Assembly (NCBI GenBank): GCA_028279875.1
Contig: JANQMU010000018.1
Span: 1-64,000 of the forward strand
Direction of reading: 5' to 3'
From: Rhizobiaceae bacterium
GTDB lineage: Bacteria > Pseudomonadota > Alphaproteobacteria > Rhizobiales > Rhizobiaceae
Length of the DNA stretch: 64,000 nucleotides
Both the position numbers and the translations under genes were made by a program. Shown piece by piece: positions 38,399-46,385 of this stretch. The notes beneath the pieces were generated by a model, which searched no databases, had not been told where the DNA came from, and worked only from the letters and a program-made list of their open reading frames with translations. Each line of letters opens with the position of its first letter. Positions within the stretch are counted from its first letter, which is position 1.

Positions 38399-40132
38399 AT
38401 GCCTGAATGCCGCAGACGTCTCGTGACCGGCGGAGTCCGATACGTCCTGGCCTTTGGCCTCGCCTGTTTTTTCAACATCTCGCTGTCGATCGCCCAGGAG
38501 ATCGACCTGAGCGGAGATCGGGCGGTCGATACCCGCCGCGATGACGGCACGGCTCCGGCGGATGAGGCCGGCCAGACCTCGCCTTCGGATGCGGCTGCCC
38601 GCGCCGCCGAGATTGCCGAGGAGAGTGACACCGGCGATGAGGCGCCGAGCAAAACAGGGCGCGCCGCCGGCGGCGGGCCGCCGTCGAGTTTCCTGCTGCG
38701 CGATATTCGTTTCACGCCGTCCGGATATCTGACGAAGCAGGACCTGGCGGATGCCGAGGCGGCGCTGGTCGGGCGGCGATACCGTGTCGATCAACTGGGC
38801 AACATCGCCAAGGCCCTTACGGCATTGTACCAGGCCAAGAACATTGCCCTTGCGCAGGTCAATATTACGGGCCTGGGCATCGAGCAGGGCCTTCTGGACG
38901 TCGAGTTGTTCGAGGCCCGGATCGGCGCCGTTTCCTATGAGGCCGACCACATTTCCGATGAATATCTTGCCTGGCGGCTTGGTTTGAAGGGCAATGACCT
39001 AGCGGATAATCGCCGCATAGACCAGGCGCTCAACCGCCTGGCGCAGACCGACGGGCTGACATTCGATGCCGACTTCAATCCGGGCGCCGAGCGCGGCCTC
39101 ACGGATATTGCCATCTCCGCAACGGGCGGTTCGCGCTATTTTGCGGCGGTGAGCGCCGACAATTATGGAAGCCAGAGCAATGGAACCTATCGTCTGACCG
39201 GCACGGCGGGCGTGCGCTCACTGACCGGCTGGAATGATCCGCTGACCATAAGCGCCACGCGGAGCCGCAATTCCACCAGCGTCAGCGGCAATTACGGCCG
39301 CGTGGTTCTTCCCGGAGGGACGAACGTCAATATCTTCGGGAGCTTTTCGCAGGCGGATGTGCCGGGGCTCATAAGTCAGTTCGATCAGTCCTGGAATGCG
39401 TCGTTCGGTGTGAATGTGCCGCTCATCCTGGGCGGCGGCCGTAGTGTCTTTTCATTTGCCAATGTGCAAAGTTTCGGTGCGGTCACGCGATTGGGTTCGG
39501 TGGACACGACCGATCAGATGGGCTGGTCGGGGACATTGGGTCTCACCGGAGCACGCACCGGAACATATGGTGATGGCACATTGGCCTGGTCCGCCGGCGG
39601 CTCCTTCAGTGTGGGCTACGGCGTCTATGACGACACTGTTTTCAGTATCTCCGATCAGAATTTTCTGATCCTGTCGGCCGCTGGCAATGCAACGGTCCAG
39701 TTCACACCCGACTGGTTGGTGTCTTTCAGGACCTCCGGGCAATATGCGGTCGACGAGGCGGTTCCGAAGAATTTCGATTTCATGGTGACGTCGCCATTCG
39801 TCGTGCGCGGCTATCCCGTCAGCCTGTCGTCGGGAGACAGCGGGTATTTTGCCCGTCTTCAGCTGGAACGGGTGACCAATCTTCCCAATATGCCTGTCGA
39901 CGCGACGGTCCGGCCATTCCTCTTCGCTGATATCGGCGAGGCGTTCGATGTCGCCAATGGTGACCATGAAGGGCAGGGGGTTGCGGCTTCAGCGGGGTTT
40001 GGCCTGGCGTTCGGTCTTGGCGAGCATCTTGCCGGCGACATCTATGTGGCAAAACCATTCACCGATCTGGTGGGATATACCGTCGAAAACGATGATTACG
40101 TCGTTCGCGGCTCATTAACGTCGAGTTTCTAG
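38399..40132 (+). CDS. TpsB outer-membrane transporter (ShlB/FhaC/HecB family)
   Basis: This 577-residue protein is the expected partner of the adhesin. A signal peptide (LAFGLACFFNISLSIAQ) is followed by an acidic linker, then POTRA-type domains (FLLRDIRFTPSGYLTKQDLADAEAAL; VNITGLGIEQGLLDVELFEARIG; a second around DEYLAWRLGLKGN...LNRLAQTDGL) and a beta-barrel. The barrel carries the family hallmark VRGY in FVVRGYPVSLSSGDSGYF and the matching FLFADIG motif. It recognises the TPS domain in the periplasm and threads the adhesin across the outer membrane. It starts 167 bp after the adhesin with GGGGAG upstream, so co-transcription is likely. The barrel seems complete, ending in a typical terminal strand (VRGSLTSSF, aromatic last residue). 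Confidence 0.93.
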   Translation: MPECRRRLVTGGVRYVLAFGLACFFNISLSIAQEIDLSGDRAVDTRRDDGTAPADEAGQTSPSDAAARAAEIAEESDTGDEAPSKTGRAAGGGPPSSFLLRDIRFTPSGYLTKQDLADAEAALVGRRYRVDQLGNIAKALTALYQAKNIALAQVNITGLGIEQGLLDVELFEARIGAVSYEADHISDEYLAWRLGLKGNDLADNRRIDQALNRLAQTDGLTFDADFNPGAERGLTDIAISATGGSRYFAAVSADNYGSQSNGTYRLTGTAGVRSLTGWNDPLTISATRSRNSTSVSGNYGRVVLPGGTNVNIFGSFSQADVPGLISQFDQSWNASFGVNVPLILGGGRSVFSFANVQSFGAVTRLGSVDTTDQMGWSGTLGLTGARTGTYGDGTLAWSAGGSFSVGYGVYDDTVFSISDQNFLILSAAGNATVQFTPDWLVSFRTSGQYAVDEAVPKNFDFMVTSPFVVRGYPVSLSSGDSGYFARLQLERVTNLPNMPVDATVRPFLFADIGEAFDVANGDHEGQGVAASAGFGLAFGLGEHLAGDIYVAKPFTDLVGYTVENDDYVVRGSLTSSF

Positions 40133-40171
40133 AAATTTGTCGGATTTGAGGCGCATTAAACATCTAATATG

Positions 40172-40199
40172 TTGATTTTATTGGGCTATCTCTTATAAT
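40172..40199 (+). promoter_or_regulatory. Sigma-70-type promoter before the IalB-like gene
   Basis: TTGATT (40172-40177) and a perfect TATAAT (40194-40199) are 16 bp apart in an AT-rich patch unlike its surroundings. The next gene starts at 40300, giving a leader of about 95 nt. This suggests the IalB-like gene can be expressed independently of the adhesin operon. Confidence 0.6.
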
Positions 40200-40299
40200 G
40201 GAAAACCTGACAGGATCAATGGGTTGAGAAACAAATCAGACAGACTGCCAGGGTCAGGACCCCGGGGGGACACAACAGTCTTGAATCAGGAGTAAGAGC

Positions 40300-40902
40300 A
40301 TGAGAACTGGCAGCTGGAAGACGGCAGTGAAATTTGCCGCCCTTGCGCTCATCGCGCTGGAGACAACCGGTGGAGGGACCGCGCAGGCGCAGGACAGCGG
40401 TGATGCTGCGGCGACGACGACTGTCCAGCCGATGCGCATCGCCAATGGCACCCGGTTCGGCGCGTGGCGGGTGAACTGCGAGGCTATCGCCGTGAACGAG
40501 ACGGCCTGCGTCCTCAGCCAGAGGCTGGTTCGCACGTCGGACAACGTGTTTCTTGCCGAACTGCTGGCGTTCTGGTCCAGCGACGGAACAAAAAGCTACA
40601 TCGCCGCCCGTGTTCCGAACGGTGTCTATTTTCCGTCCGGCTTCGCATTGAAACCGGAAGAGGTCGACGAGCGGCAGGATTTCATCTGGCAGTCCTGTTC
40701 CCGTGACATTTGCGAGGCGCTTCTGGAGTTGCCGCTGGACGCGTTCGAGACGCTTGAGTCGTCTGAAAACATCATCGCGGGCTATCGTCCGAGCCTGCGG
40801 TCGGAGCCGCTGGTGTTCCGCACCAGCCTGCAGGGTGCATCCGAAGGCCTGAAAGCCCTCAAGGCATCGATGGCGAGCGGAGAAGACGAGGGCGGCAACT
40901 GA
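40300..40902 (+). CDS. Invasion-associated locus B (IalB) family protein
   Basis: This 200-residue protein has a signal peptide (KFAALALIALETTGGGTAQAQ) and the IalB core: FGAWRVNCEAI, ACVLSQRLV, a PNGVYFPSGFALK block, and WQSCSRDICEALLELPLDAF. The four cysteines (two early, two later) fit two disulfides in the periplasm. Bartonella IalB is linked to host-cell invasion. Most environmental family members are uncharacterised. It follows the TpsB gene in the same direction but has its own promoter-like sequence. A second family member is on the minus strand at 43629-44222. Ribosome site: CAGGAGTAAGAGC before ATG. Confidence 0.88.
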   Translation: MRTGSWKTAVKFAALALIALETTGGGTAQAQDSGDAAATTTVQPMRIANGTRFGAWRVNCEAIAVNETACVLSQRLVRTSDNVFLAELLAFWSSDGTKSYIAARVPNGVYFPSGFALKPEEVDERQDFIWQSCSRDICEALLELPLDAFETLESSENIIAGYRPSLRSEPLVFRTSLQGASEGLKALKASMASGEDEGGN

Positions 40903-40919
40903 TCACGCGCAGGCCCGTT

Positions 40920-40931
40920 CCGCCGGGGCGG
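40920..40931. terminator. Small hairpin between convergent genes
   Basis: CCGCC and GGCGG pair around GG, in the 35-bp gap between the IalB-like gene and the methyltransferase gene, which converge here. There is no clear T-tract on either side, so terminator function is weakly supported. Confidence 0.3.
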
Positions 40932-40937
40932 TCTTGG

Positions 40938-41609
40938 TCAATCGGACACATTCCTTGTCTTCTCAGGAGCCGATGGCCGGCTGCGTTCCAATGCGATGAC
41001 GGCGTCGACAACCGGCGCTGTCCGTCCGTCCGCGTTGACGGCGTCCCGCTCAATCGGGCCAACGAAGATCCGCCGCCACGCGTCGGGGTCGAGATCAAGC
41101 TCGGCAAGGCGGGCCTCGGCATCCGGCAGTTCGACTTCAGGATCGCTCCAGGACCAGGGTGCGACGCGCTGATGGGAGGCAATCAGCAGAAGGCCGGAAG
41201 GGCTCACGGATGCGGCGGCGCGGCGCAGAACCGCAATGCGCGGGAAGTCCAGAGGTGTCTGGAGAAAGACGGCCGAGACGAGGTCGAATGTGCCTTCCGG
41301 GAAGCTCTCCGCCAGATCATGCCGGTCGAACCGCGCCCGATTTGCGACGCCGTTCCGTCCGGCATTGGCAGCCGCGATCCGCAGCGCCGAAGGCGCAATA
41401 TCGACCCCCAGCGTCTGCCAACCACTTTTGGCCAGCCAGATCACGTCATCGCCTTTGGCGCAACCGAGGTCGAGCGCCTTTCCGGGCATTCGATTCTTGG
41501 CGAAGCGTTCCAGCACATGGGACGGACGGCCGGAGGTCCGGGGTGAAGCATCGCGGTAGATATTCTCCCAGAACGTTTCGGCACTCTGGCTTTTGGCAAC
41601 AGATGTCAT
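40938..41609 (-). CDS. SAM-dependent methyltransferase (class I)
   Basis: This 223-residue protein has the class I methyltransferase core: motif I KALDLGCAKGDDVIWLA near residues 44-60, an acidic loop GVDIAPSALRIA, then FDLVSAVFLQTPLDF and GLLLIASHQ. It resembles TehB/thiopurine-methyltransferase-like proteins used against toxic compounds. Its start overlaps the stop of the MFS gene by 4 bp (ATGA at 41606-41609), so the two form a coupled operon. The pairing with a drug-exporter-type MFS and an Rrf2 regulator suggests modification plus efflux of a toxic molecule. This function is inferred from context. The longer reading frame to 41918 lies inside the MFS gene and was rejected. Confidence 0.86.
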   Translation of the reverse strand: MTSVAKSQSAETFWENIYRDASPRTSGRPSHVLERFAKNRMPGKALDLGCAKGDDVIWLAKSGWQTLGVDIAPSALRIAAANAGRNGVANRARFDRHDLAESFPEGTFDLVSAVFLQTPLDFPRIAVLRRAAASVSPSGLLLIASHQRVAPWSWSDPEVELPDAEARLAELDLDPDAWRRIFVGPIERDAVNADGRTAPVVDAVIALERSRPSAPEKTRNVSD

Positions 41610-43039
41610 GTGTTGTCCTTCCTTTGCAGAATCCCGGGCAGAGCCGCCAGGCAAAGCAGTGCGTAGGTTCCGACCGGCAACCAGAGCGCGGCCGTCATCG
41701 CGTGGCCATAGGCGGCGGGGACTGCTGCATCCCCCAGCACGGAAAAGAAGATCTGGCCGACCAGGGCGATACCGATCGCGATGCCGATCTGCTGGAAAGC
41801 CTGCAGCATACCCGATCCGGCGCCGGCATCGGACGTCGCGACGGATGCCAATACGGACTGGAACATGGCGACGGTCGAACTGCCGATTCCGGCACCGATC
41901 AGCGCCAGCGGCAGCCAAAGGGCCTGCAATTCAAGTCCCGGGCCCGCGTCGGCCGCCGAGAATTGCAGCCAGATCATCCCGACAGCGAGCGACAGGACAC
42001 CCGCAAAAACGCGGGTCCCGAGAAATCGCGTACCGAGCCGTCCGGTCAGCCATGCGGCAAGCATGGCGCTCAGCGGGTGCGCCGCCAGTGCCAGGCCGGC
42101 TCTGGCCGGCGAAAATCCGAGGCCCGATTGCAGGAATATCGCAAGGATGACGATCGTGCCGGCGATCCCGGAGAAAAGCAGCGTGACGAACCCGATCCCG
42201 GCCAGGAACCGGCGGTCGCGCAGAAGGGTCAGGGGCAGGGTCTGCGTTGCGCCGCGTGCCGCGAGATCGTGCTGCCGGCGCAGGAAAGCCAATCCGAGCA
42301 TCACCGAGAGTGCGAACAGGGCGATCAGCCAGAGAGGCCAGCCGAGCGGTCGCCCCTCGATCAGCGGAAAGATCAGCGCCGCGGTCGCGCCTGCGAACAG
42401 CACGGAACCTGTCCAGTCGACGGCGCCGGGGCGGCGTTCCGAAACACGCGGAAGGAAGATGATTGCGCCGGCCAGCGCGACGAGGCCAAGCGGTAGATTG
42501 ATCAGGAAAACCGGTCGCCACCCCAGGCCGAACAGGTCGGCGGAAACCAGGATCCCGCCGATCAGAGGCCCGGCCACGGCGCCCAAGCCGCTCACCGTGC
42601 CGAAGAGGCCGATCGCTCTGCCTTTGTCCTCGGGCGGGAAGGTTGCGTGGATGATCGCCAGCACCTGCGGAACCATCATCGCTCCGGCCAGCCCCTGTAT
42701 GGCGCGCGCCGCAATGAGCGCCTGAACGCCCGGCGCCAGTCCGCAGGCCACCGAAGCGACGATGAAGCCCGAAAGCCCGCTTACAAACATCCGCCGTCGT
42801 CCGAAGACGTCTCCGAACCGACCAAATGGCAGCAGCCCCGCCGCAAAGGTGAGCACATAGACCACGAGCACCCATTGCAGGGCAGAGGTTGAGGCGTCCA
42901 GATCGCGGCGGATGGCCGGCAGCGCGAGGTTGACGATGGTCGCGTCGAGCAGGTTGATGAAGGCGGCGAGCAGCAGAAAAACCGCCGCATACCAGTGATT
43001 GCGGGCCGGTCTGGCGACGTGTTCGGCGGTGACGGACAT
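41606..43039 (-). CDS. MFS transporter, DHA2 (EmrB/QacA) drug-exporter type
   Basis: This 477-residue inner-membrane protein begins with a short tail and then helix 1 with FLLLAAFINLLDATIVNLALPAIRRDLDAS, the DHA2 motif with Asp in the first helix. The loop 2-3 motif is LPFGRFGDVFGRRRMF, and GVISGLGAVAGPLIGG (as VSGLGAVAGPLIGG) is antiporter motif C. About 14 hydrophobic segments can be counted, as in EmrB/QacA proton antiporters. It is first in an operon with the methyltransferase and is divergent from the Rrf2-type regulator at 43180. Two dyads in the 140-bp gap probably control it. Confidence 0.91.
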   Translation of the reverse strand: MSVTAEHVARPARNHWYAAVFLLLAAFINLLDATIVNLALPAIRRDLDASTSALQWVLVVYVLTFAAGLLPFGRFGDVFGRRRMFVSGLSGFIVASVACGLAPGVQALIAARAIQGLAGAMMVPQVLAIIHATFPPEDKGRAIGLFGTVSGLGAVAGPLIGGILVSADLFGLGWRPVFLINLPLGLVALAGAIIFLPRVSERRPGAVDWTGSVLFAGATAALIFPLIEGRPLGWPLWLIALFALSVMLGLAFLRRQHDLAARGATQTLPLTLLRDRRFLAGIGFVTLLFSGIAGTIVILAIFLQSGLGFSPARAGLALAAHPLSAMLAAWLTGRLGTRFLGTRVFAGVLSLAVGMIWLQFSAADAGPGLELQALWLPLALIGAGIGSSTVAMFQSVLASVATSDAGAGSGMLQAFQQIGIAIGIALVGQIFFSVLGDAAVPAAYGHAMTAALWLPVGTYALLCLAALPGILQRKDNT

Positions 43040-43081
43040 GGGGTTTCCTCATCGGAGGATGGGTGAATTTTCCAATTATGT

Positions 43082-43094
43082 TACTTTATAAGTA
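43082..43094. promoter_or_regulatory. Short dyad, candidate Rrf2 operator A
   Basis: TACTT and AAGTA are perfect arms around TAT, in the AT-rich gap between the divergent MFS and Rrf2 genes. It lies 43 bp from the MFS start, where binding would block its transcription. A second dyad lies 29 bp further. Confidence 0.4.
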
Positions 43095-43122
43095 TCATGA
43101 AATGGCCCGTCAAGGTCATGTG

Positions 43123-43141
43123 CTTTCATTTGTCATGAAAG
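43123..43141. promoter_or_regulatory. Perfect 7-5-7 dyad, candidate Rrf2 operator B
   Basis: CTTTCAT and ATGAAAG form perfect arms around TTGTC, 39 bp before the Rrf2 gene start. Position suggests autoregulation. The half ATGAAA also occurs at 43098-43103 (ATCATGAAATG). Confidence 0.5.
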
Positions 43142-43179
43142 CAATGGCGCAGTAAGGTCCTCATCGAAGCGGAGCGCCT

Positions 43180-43668
43180 ATGAGAAAAGACAATCGGCTA
43201 TCCAGAGTCCTGCATGTTTTGCTGCATCTGGACGAAACGGACGCACCGGTTACCTCCGAGATGATAGGCCGGATGCTGGGAACGAACCCCTCGCTTGTCC
43301 GCCGCACCATGGGCGGGTTGCGGGAGGCGGGATTCGTCACTTCGACCAAGGGACATGGTGGCGGCTGGTGCCTGGCAAAGCCGCTGTCGGACATCACCCT
43401 GTCCGACGTCTATGGAGCTCTGGGGAAGCCGAGCCTCTTTGCGATGGGGACATCGGCCGACACGCCGACCTGCCTCCTGGAACAGGCTGCGAATGCCGCA
43501 ACGCAATCCGCCCTGAAGATTGCCCGCGACAGTTTTCTGAAAGCGCTCAGCGAAACGACGGTGGCGGATCTTGTGGGAGATTCGCGCGAACGGATTGAGG
43601 CGTATCGTCGTTCTGGCGAGGGAAGGTGTCAGGGCACGTCTTCCGGGCAGGCTTCCAGACGCTCATAG
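43180..43668 (+). CDS. Rrf2-family transcriptional regulator
   Basis: This 162-residue protein has the Rrf2 winged helix: RLSRVLHVLLHLDE, then VTSEMIGRMLGTNPSLVRRTMGGLREAGFVTSTKGHGGGWCLAKP, with the family wing (KGHGGGW). The three-cysteine iron-sulfur pattern of IscR/NsrR is not seen. Cysteines are scattered (WCL, TCLLEQ, RCQG), so it is more like the YwnA/CymR group without a cluster. It is divergent from the MFS/methyltransferase operon and likely represses it. The last 40 bp overlap the 3' end of the minus-strand IalB-like gene, and the final 15 residues look non-conserved. Ribosome site GCGGAGCGCCT precedes ATG. Confidence 0.88.
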   Translation: MRKDNRLSRVLHVLLHLDETDAPVTSEMIGRMLGTNPSLVRRTMGGLREAGFVTSTKGHGGGWCLAKPLSDITLSDVYGALGKPSLFAMGTSADTPTCLLEQAANAATQSALKIARDSFLKALSETTVADLVGDSRERIEAYRRSGEGRCQGTSSGQASRRS

Positions 43669-44222
43669 GCGCGGGTGAATCCGAGAAGCGAGACCGGGAC
43701 CGACAGAATCCGGCTCCCCGGCAGCGGCCGATAGGCAAGTTCGAACTCACGGCCTGCCTTGAGCCGTGCGACTTCGTCCGCGGACAGGGTGATCCGCGCC
43801 AGGCATGTTTCCGGCGTGCAATATTGCCACTCCAGTGAAACGACGTCGCCGGATGCGGTGTGCCGCCAGGCAATTCCGCTGACGAGGCTCACACCTGTCG
43901 GGACCTTGACAATCGCGACCGGAGCCTGCGTCCGGCCATTCCTGTAAAGATTGATCGTGGCAAGCACGGTGGTTTCGCCCTTGACCACTGAGCTGTGCGA
44001 GGCAAAACAACCCGCCGTCTGTCCCGGGTTTCCGCTTTCGCCCACATACACCACCTGCCAGTCGCGAAACCGCTCGACCCTGGCCCTGGTGACGGTCTCG
44101 CCATCGTCCGTCTGCGCAGCCACCGTCACGCCTGCCGGGCAAAGCGCGAAACAAACCGCCAGAAGGATGATCATCGCAAATCTGGGCACTGCAATATCGG
44201 GCGATATTCGCATGTGTCGCAT
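43629..44222 (-). CDS. Second IalB-family protein
   Basis: This protein of about 197 residues has a signal peptide (RFAMIILLAVCFALCPAGVTVAAQ) and the IalB core: VERFRDWQVVYVGESG, AGCFASH, ATINLYRNG, VPTGVSLVSGIAWR, WQYCTPETCLARI. The family's four cysteines are present. The start is uncertain: 44222 or 44213 give a normal signal peptide, whereas 44285 has the better ribosome site (GAAGG) but a long N-terminal extension. It is about 24% longer in polar loops than a minimal IalB and differs strongly from the copy at 40300, so the two are old paralogs. It converges on the Rrf2 gene with a 40-bp overlap. Confidence 0.84.
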   Translation of the reverse strand: MRHMRISPDIAVPRFAMIILLAVCFALCPAGVTVAAQTDDGETVTRARVERFRDWQVVYVGESGNPGQTAGCFASHSSVVKGETTVLATINLYRNGRTQAPVAIVKVPTGVSLVSGIAWRHTASGDVVSLEWQYCTPETCLARITLSADEVARLKAGREFELAYRPLPGSRILSVPVSLLGFTRAYERLEACPEDVP

Positions 44223-44285
44223 TTTCAAAGCCGCATTGGACAATTCAATCGCTTTGCACCCCCGCGATGGTTGATACTCAGCCAT

Positions 44286-44996
44286 TTTGGGCCTTCGCAT
44301 CCGGGAGATCAATGCTATCCGCCCGGCAATGAGGTGCCTTGCGCGACCTGGGGAATTTTGCTGCACTTGCTGACGGCCGCGCCTACCATCGCTGCCATTC
44401 CAACCATCATCGTCTTTTCTCTTGACGCAACGATTCTTTGTGCGCGGGGTAATTCAGTCCGGCTTTGGGGGAGGTTGACCGCGCAGGGGCGACAGGGCCG
44501 ATGTCGCTGCGCTGGATGTGACGCGAGAGGATCAGGGCAATGCCGTGGTTGAAAGGAAGTAGAATTCCGGGCGGCCGGTTCCGCCTCACATATCCAATTT
44601 TTGATAAGAATTTGAGGAAAAGGACTTTGTTCATCATGTCGGTCGATATGCCCTTTATCCGCTGGCCTTGTATTCATAATAATCGTCGTGAGACGCATGG
44701 TTTATATTGGTCATGAGGTAGATATCGAAACGAGTCGGGCAAGAAACATTAATGCCGGCAACACATGGATGAGCCGATTTCTCAACAGATGTCCGTAACG
44801 GCGGAATAGGTAGATAAGGCAGGAGTCCAAGAAAAAAGGAGACTCCTGTCCATGGACAGAGTTCGCACCGCGGGCCCTAATTTGAGCGGCTATTTCAAAG
44901 CCTGATGATTCGCGCAGCGGCGTTCGGTTGAGGACGTTGCCGCACGGATTGCCGGGCATCGGCACGAGACATTGTGATCAAGGTTCTGCTTGATTT
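44286..44996. other. Gene-poor stretch of about 0.7 kb
   Basis: No reading frame here has recognisable family features or convincing coding character. Base composition is locally more AT-rich (for example 44590-44760) than the neighbouring genes. It holds one strong hairpin (44820-44848). A 25-codon frame (44636-44716) after a GAGGAAAAGG sequence is possible but unsupported. It adjoins the broken molybdenum hydroxylase gene, so it may be a deletion or insertion scar. Confidence 0.5.
44820..44848 (+). promoter_or_regulatory. Hairpin with ribosome-site-like loop
   Basis: CAGGAGTC (44820-44827) pairs perfectly with GACTCCTG (44841-44848) around a 13-nt A-rich loop ending in AAAAAAGGA. The loop and stem edge together contain AAGGAG, and ATG follows at 44852 with a 17-codon frame. 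It could be an RNA element, an old terminator or chance. Confidence 0.3.
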
Positions 44997-45533
44997 GTGA
45001 AGCCGGGGTGGCGAGCAAACGAACAAAGGAAAGTCGTGGACGCCACATGCCGTGAATTCCTGGTCACCACAATTGTTGGCATCGCCCTGACGGTTACACC
45101 CCTTTCCCACCTGGTTCCCGGCCGGGGGCGGCAGACGGCCCGGGCCACGACGGTCGATCCTGCCTATGACTGGCAGGGCGGTCCGGGCGTGGCCCGGGCG
45201 CGGATCGACGGATATCCCAAGGTCACCGATAGAAAAATCTACGCTCGCGACCTTGACGGGTAGCCGGACAAGGAGGACCTCGTGCGGGTCATCCGGACGC
45301 CCGAGGCCAATCGCAAATTCCTCGGTGTCGACCTCACGCGATTGTCTCCGAATCTGCAGTCGAAATCCATGTTGACGGCCCTCGACCTGGAGCGGGACTA
45401 TGTCGGCATCGCCAAAACCGATTATCCGGCCGGGGATTATCTCGTCAACCCCGGAAACGTGCCGGACTATCTCAGACAGGAGGTGGCGCTGCTTATCTAC
45501 GAAAAAGCCGTCCGTTTCATGGACGACGACTGA
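44997..45533 (+). pseudogene. Truncated molybdenum hydroxylase (xanthine/aldehyde dehydrogenase-like) N-terminus
   Basis: One frame holds a Tat-like start (CREFLVTTIVGIALTV), then ARARIDGYPKVTDRKIYARDLDG, an in-frame TAG at 45261-45263, and then PDKEDLVRVIRTPEANRKFLGVDLTRL and VPDYLRQEVALLIYEKAVRFMDDD. These blocks match the beginning of molybdopterin-binding subunits of the xanthine dehydrogenase family (KVTG.KIYA.DF, YLGQPVALLI.E...RF). The TAG stands where the family usually has the Trp of a GWP motif, so it is one base from TGG. After about 178 residues the frame ends, whereas intact family members have many hundreds more. The Tat arginine pair also reads Cys-Arg. It is a remnant gene. 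Confidence 0.65.
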
Positions 45534-45576
45534 ACCGCCTCTGCCATGCAATTGACGCCGGCGTCTGGCGCGGGCT

Positions 45577-45594
45577 ATCCCATCAATATGGGAT
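45577..45594. promoter_or_regulatory. Inverted repeat before the response-regulator gene
   Basis: ATCCCAT and ATGGGAT are perfect 7-bp arms around CAAT. It lies about 138 bp before the response regulator start at 45732, in a 198-bp gene-free gap. It could be an operator or an RNA hairpin. A second dyad, GACGCCGGCGTC, lies at 45554-45565. Confidence 0.35.
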
Positions 45595-45731
45595 GCAACG
45601 GCACCAGGGCCTGTGCTCCAGTGGGCGAGAGCGCTTTGTGGTCGGGGCTACGTTTCGCTCGGATGGCGACGGACAGCGGGCCGACCGGCACGATCTGAAA
45701 TCGGCGTGCGGCGCAAATGTGAAGGTGCACA

Positions 45732-46385
45732 ATGGCCGATCGCACGGTCAGGATCATACTTGTCGAGGACGATCCGGCAATGCGCCGATCTCTGGTGGAC
45801 AGCCTCGGATCGGAGGATGATTTTGACATTCTTGCCGCCTGTCCGACCCATGCGGAGGGCGCATCGGCCATTCGCACCGCCGATGCGGATGTGCTGATCA
45901 CCGATCTCAAGCTGCCGGACGGTCACGGGTTCGACCTGATCCGGCTGGCGCGCAAGGAACGTCCGGCGATGGAGATCATCGTCATATCGGTATTGGGGGA
46001 TGAGCAGAGCGTGGTCACCGCCATCTCGGCCGGGGCCTCCGGCTTTCTGCTCAAGGACACGCGGCCGCTCGATATCGTCAATTCCGTACGCCAGCTCATT
46101 GCGGGCGGTTCGCCGATTTCCACATCAGTCGCCCGCTATATCATCCAGATCGTCCAGCAGTCGGACCAGTCCGACAGTCCCGAACGGTTGCTGACGGATC
46201 GGGAGATGGATATTCTGTGGGGCATCGCCAAGGGCTTTACCTACAAGGATGTCGCCGAGAAACTGGCGATCTCGAGCAATACGGTGCCCACCCATATCAA
46301 GAACATCTATCGCAAACTGGAGGTCAATTCACGCGGCGAGGCCGTCTTCGAGGCGATCCAGCGAGGATTGATAAACATCTCTTGA
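45732..46385 (+). CDS. NarL/FixJ-type response regulator
   Basis: This 217-residue protein has a receiver domain (residues 6-122) with acidic pair ED at 12-13, phosphoacceptor Asp58 in VLITDLKLPDG, and Lys in FLLKDT. A LuxR-type HTH follows at about 152-212 (LTDREMDILWGIAKGFTYKDVAEKLAISSNTVPTHIKNIYRKLEV). The HTH has Pro where most NarL proteins have Lys (TVKTHI), a small deviation in the recognition region. The stop overlaps the start of the sensor kinase gene, so the two are a coupled pair. Target genes are unknown. The nearest decayed or metabolic genes give no firm hint. Confidence 0.93.
   Translation: MADRTVRIILVEDDPAMRRSLVDSLGSEDDFDILAACPTHAEGASAIRTADADVLITDLKLPDGHGFDLIRLARKERPAMEIIVISVLGDEQSVVTAISAGASGFLLKDTRPLDIVNSVRQLIAGGSPISTSVARYIIQIVQQSDQSDSPERLLTDREMDILWGIAKGFTYKDVAEKLAISSNTVPTHIKNIYRKLEVNSRGEAVFEAIQRGLINIS

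Noticed and set aside
46217..46381. Extension of the sensor kinase frame upstream of 46382
   Set aside because: It lies inside the response-regulator HTH coding sequence in another frame and adds residues without kinase or membrane features.
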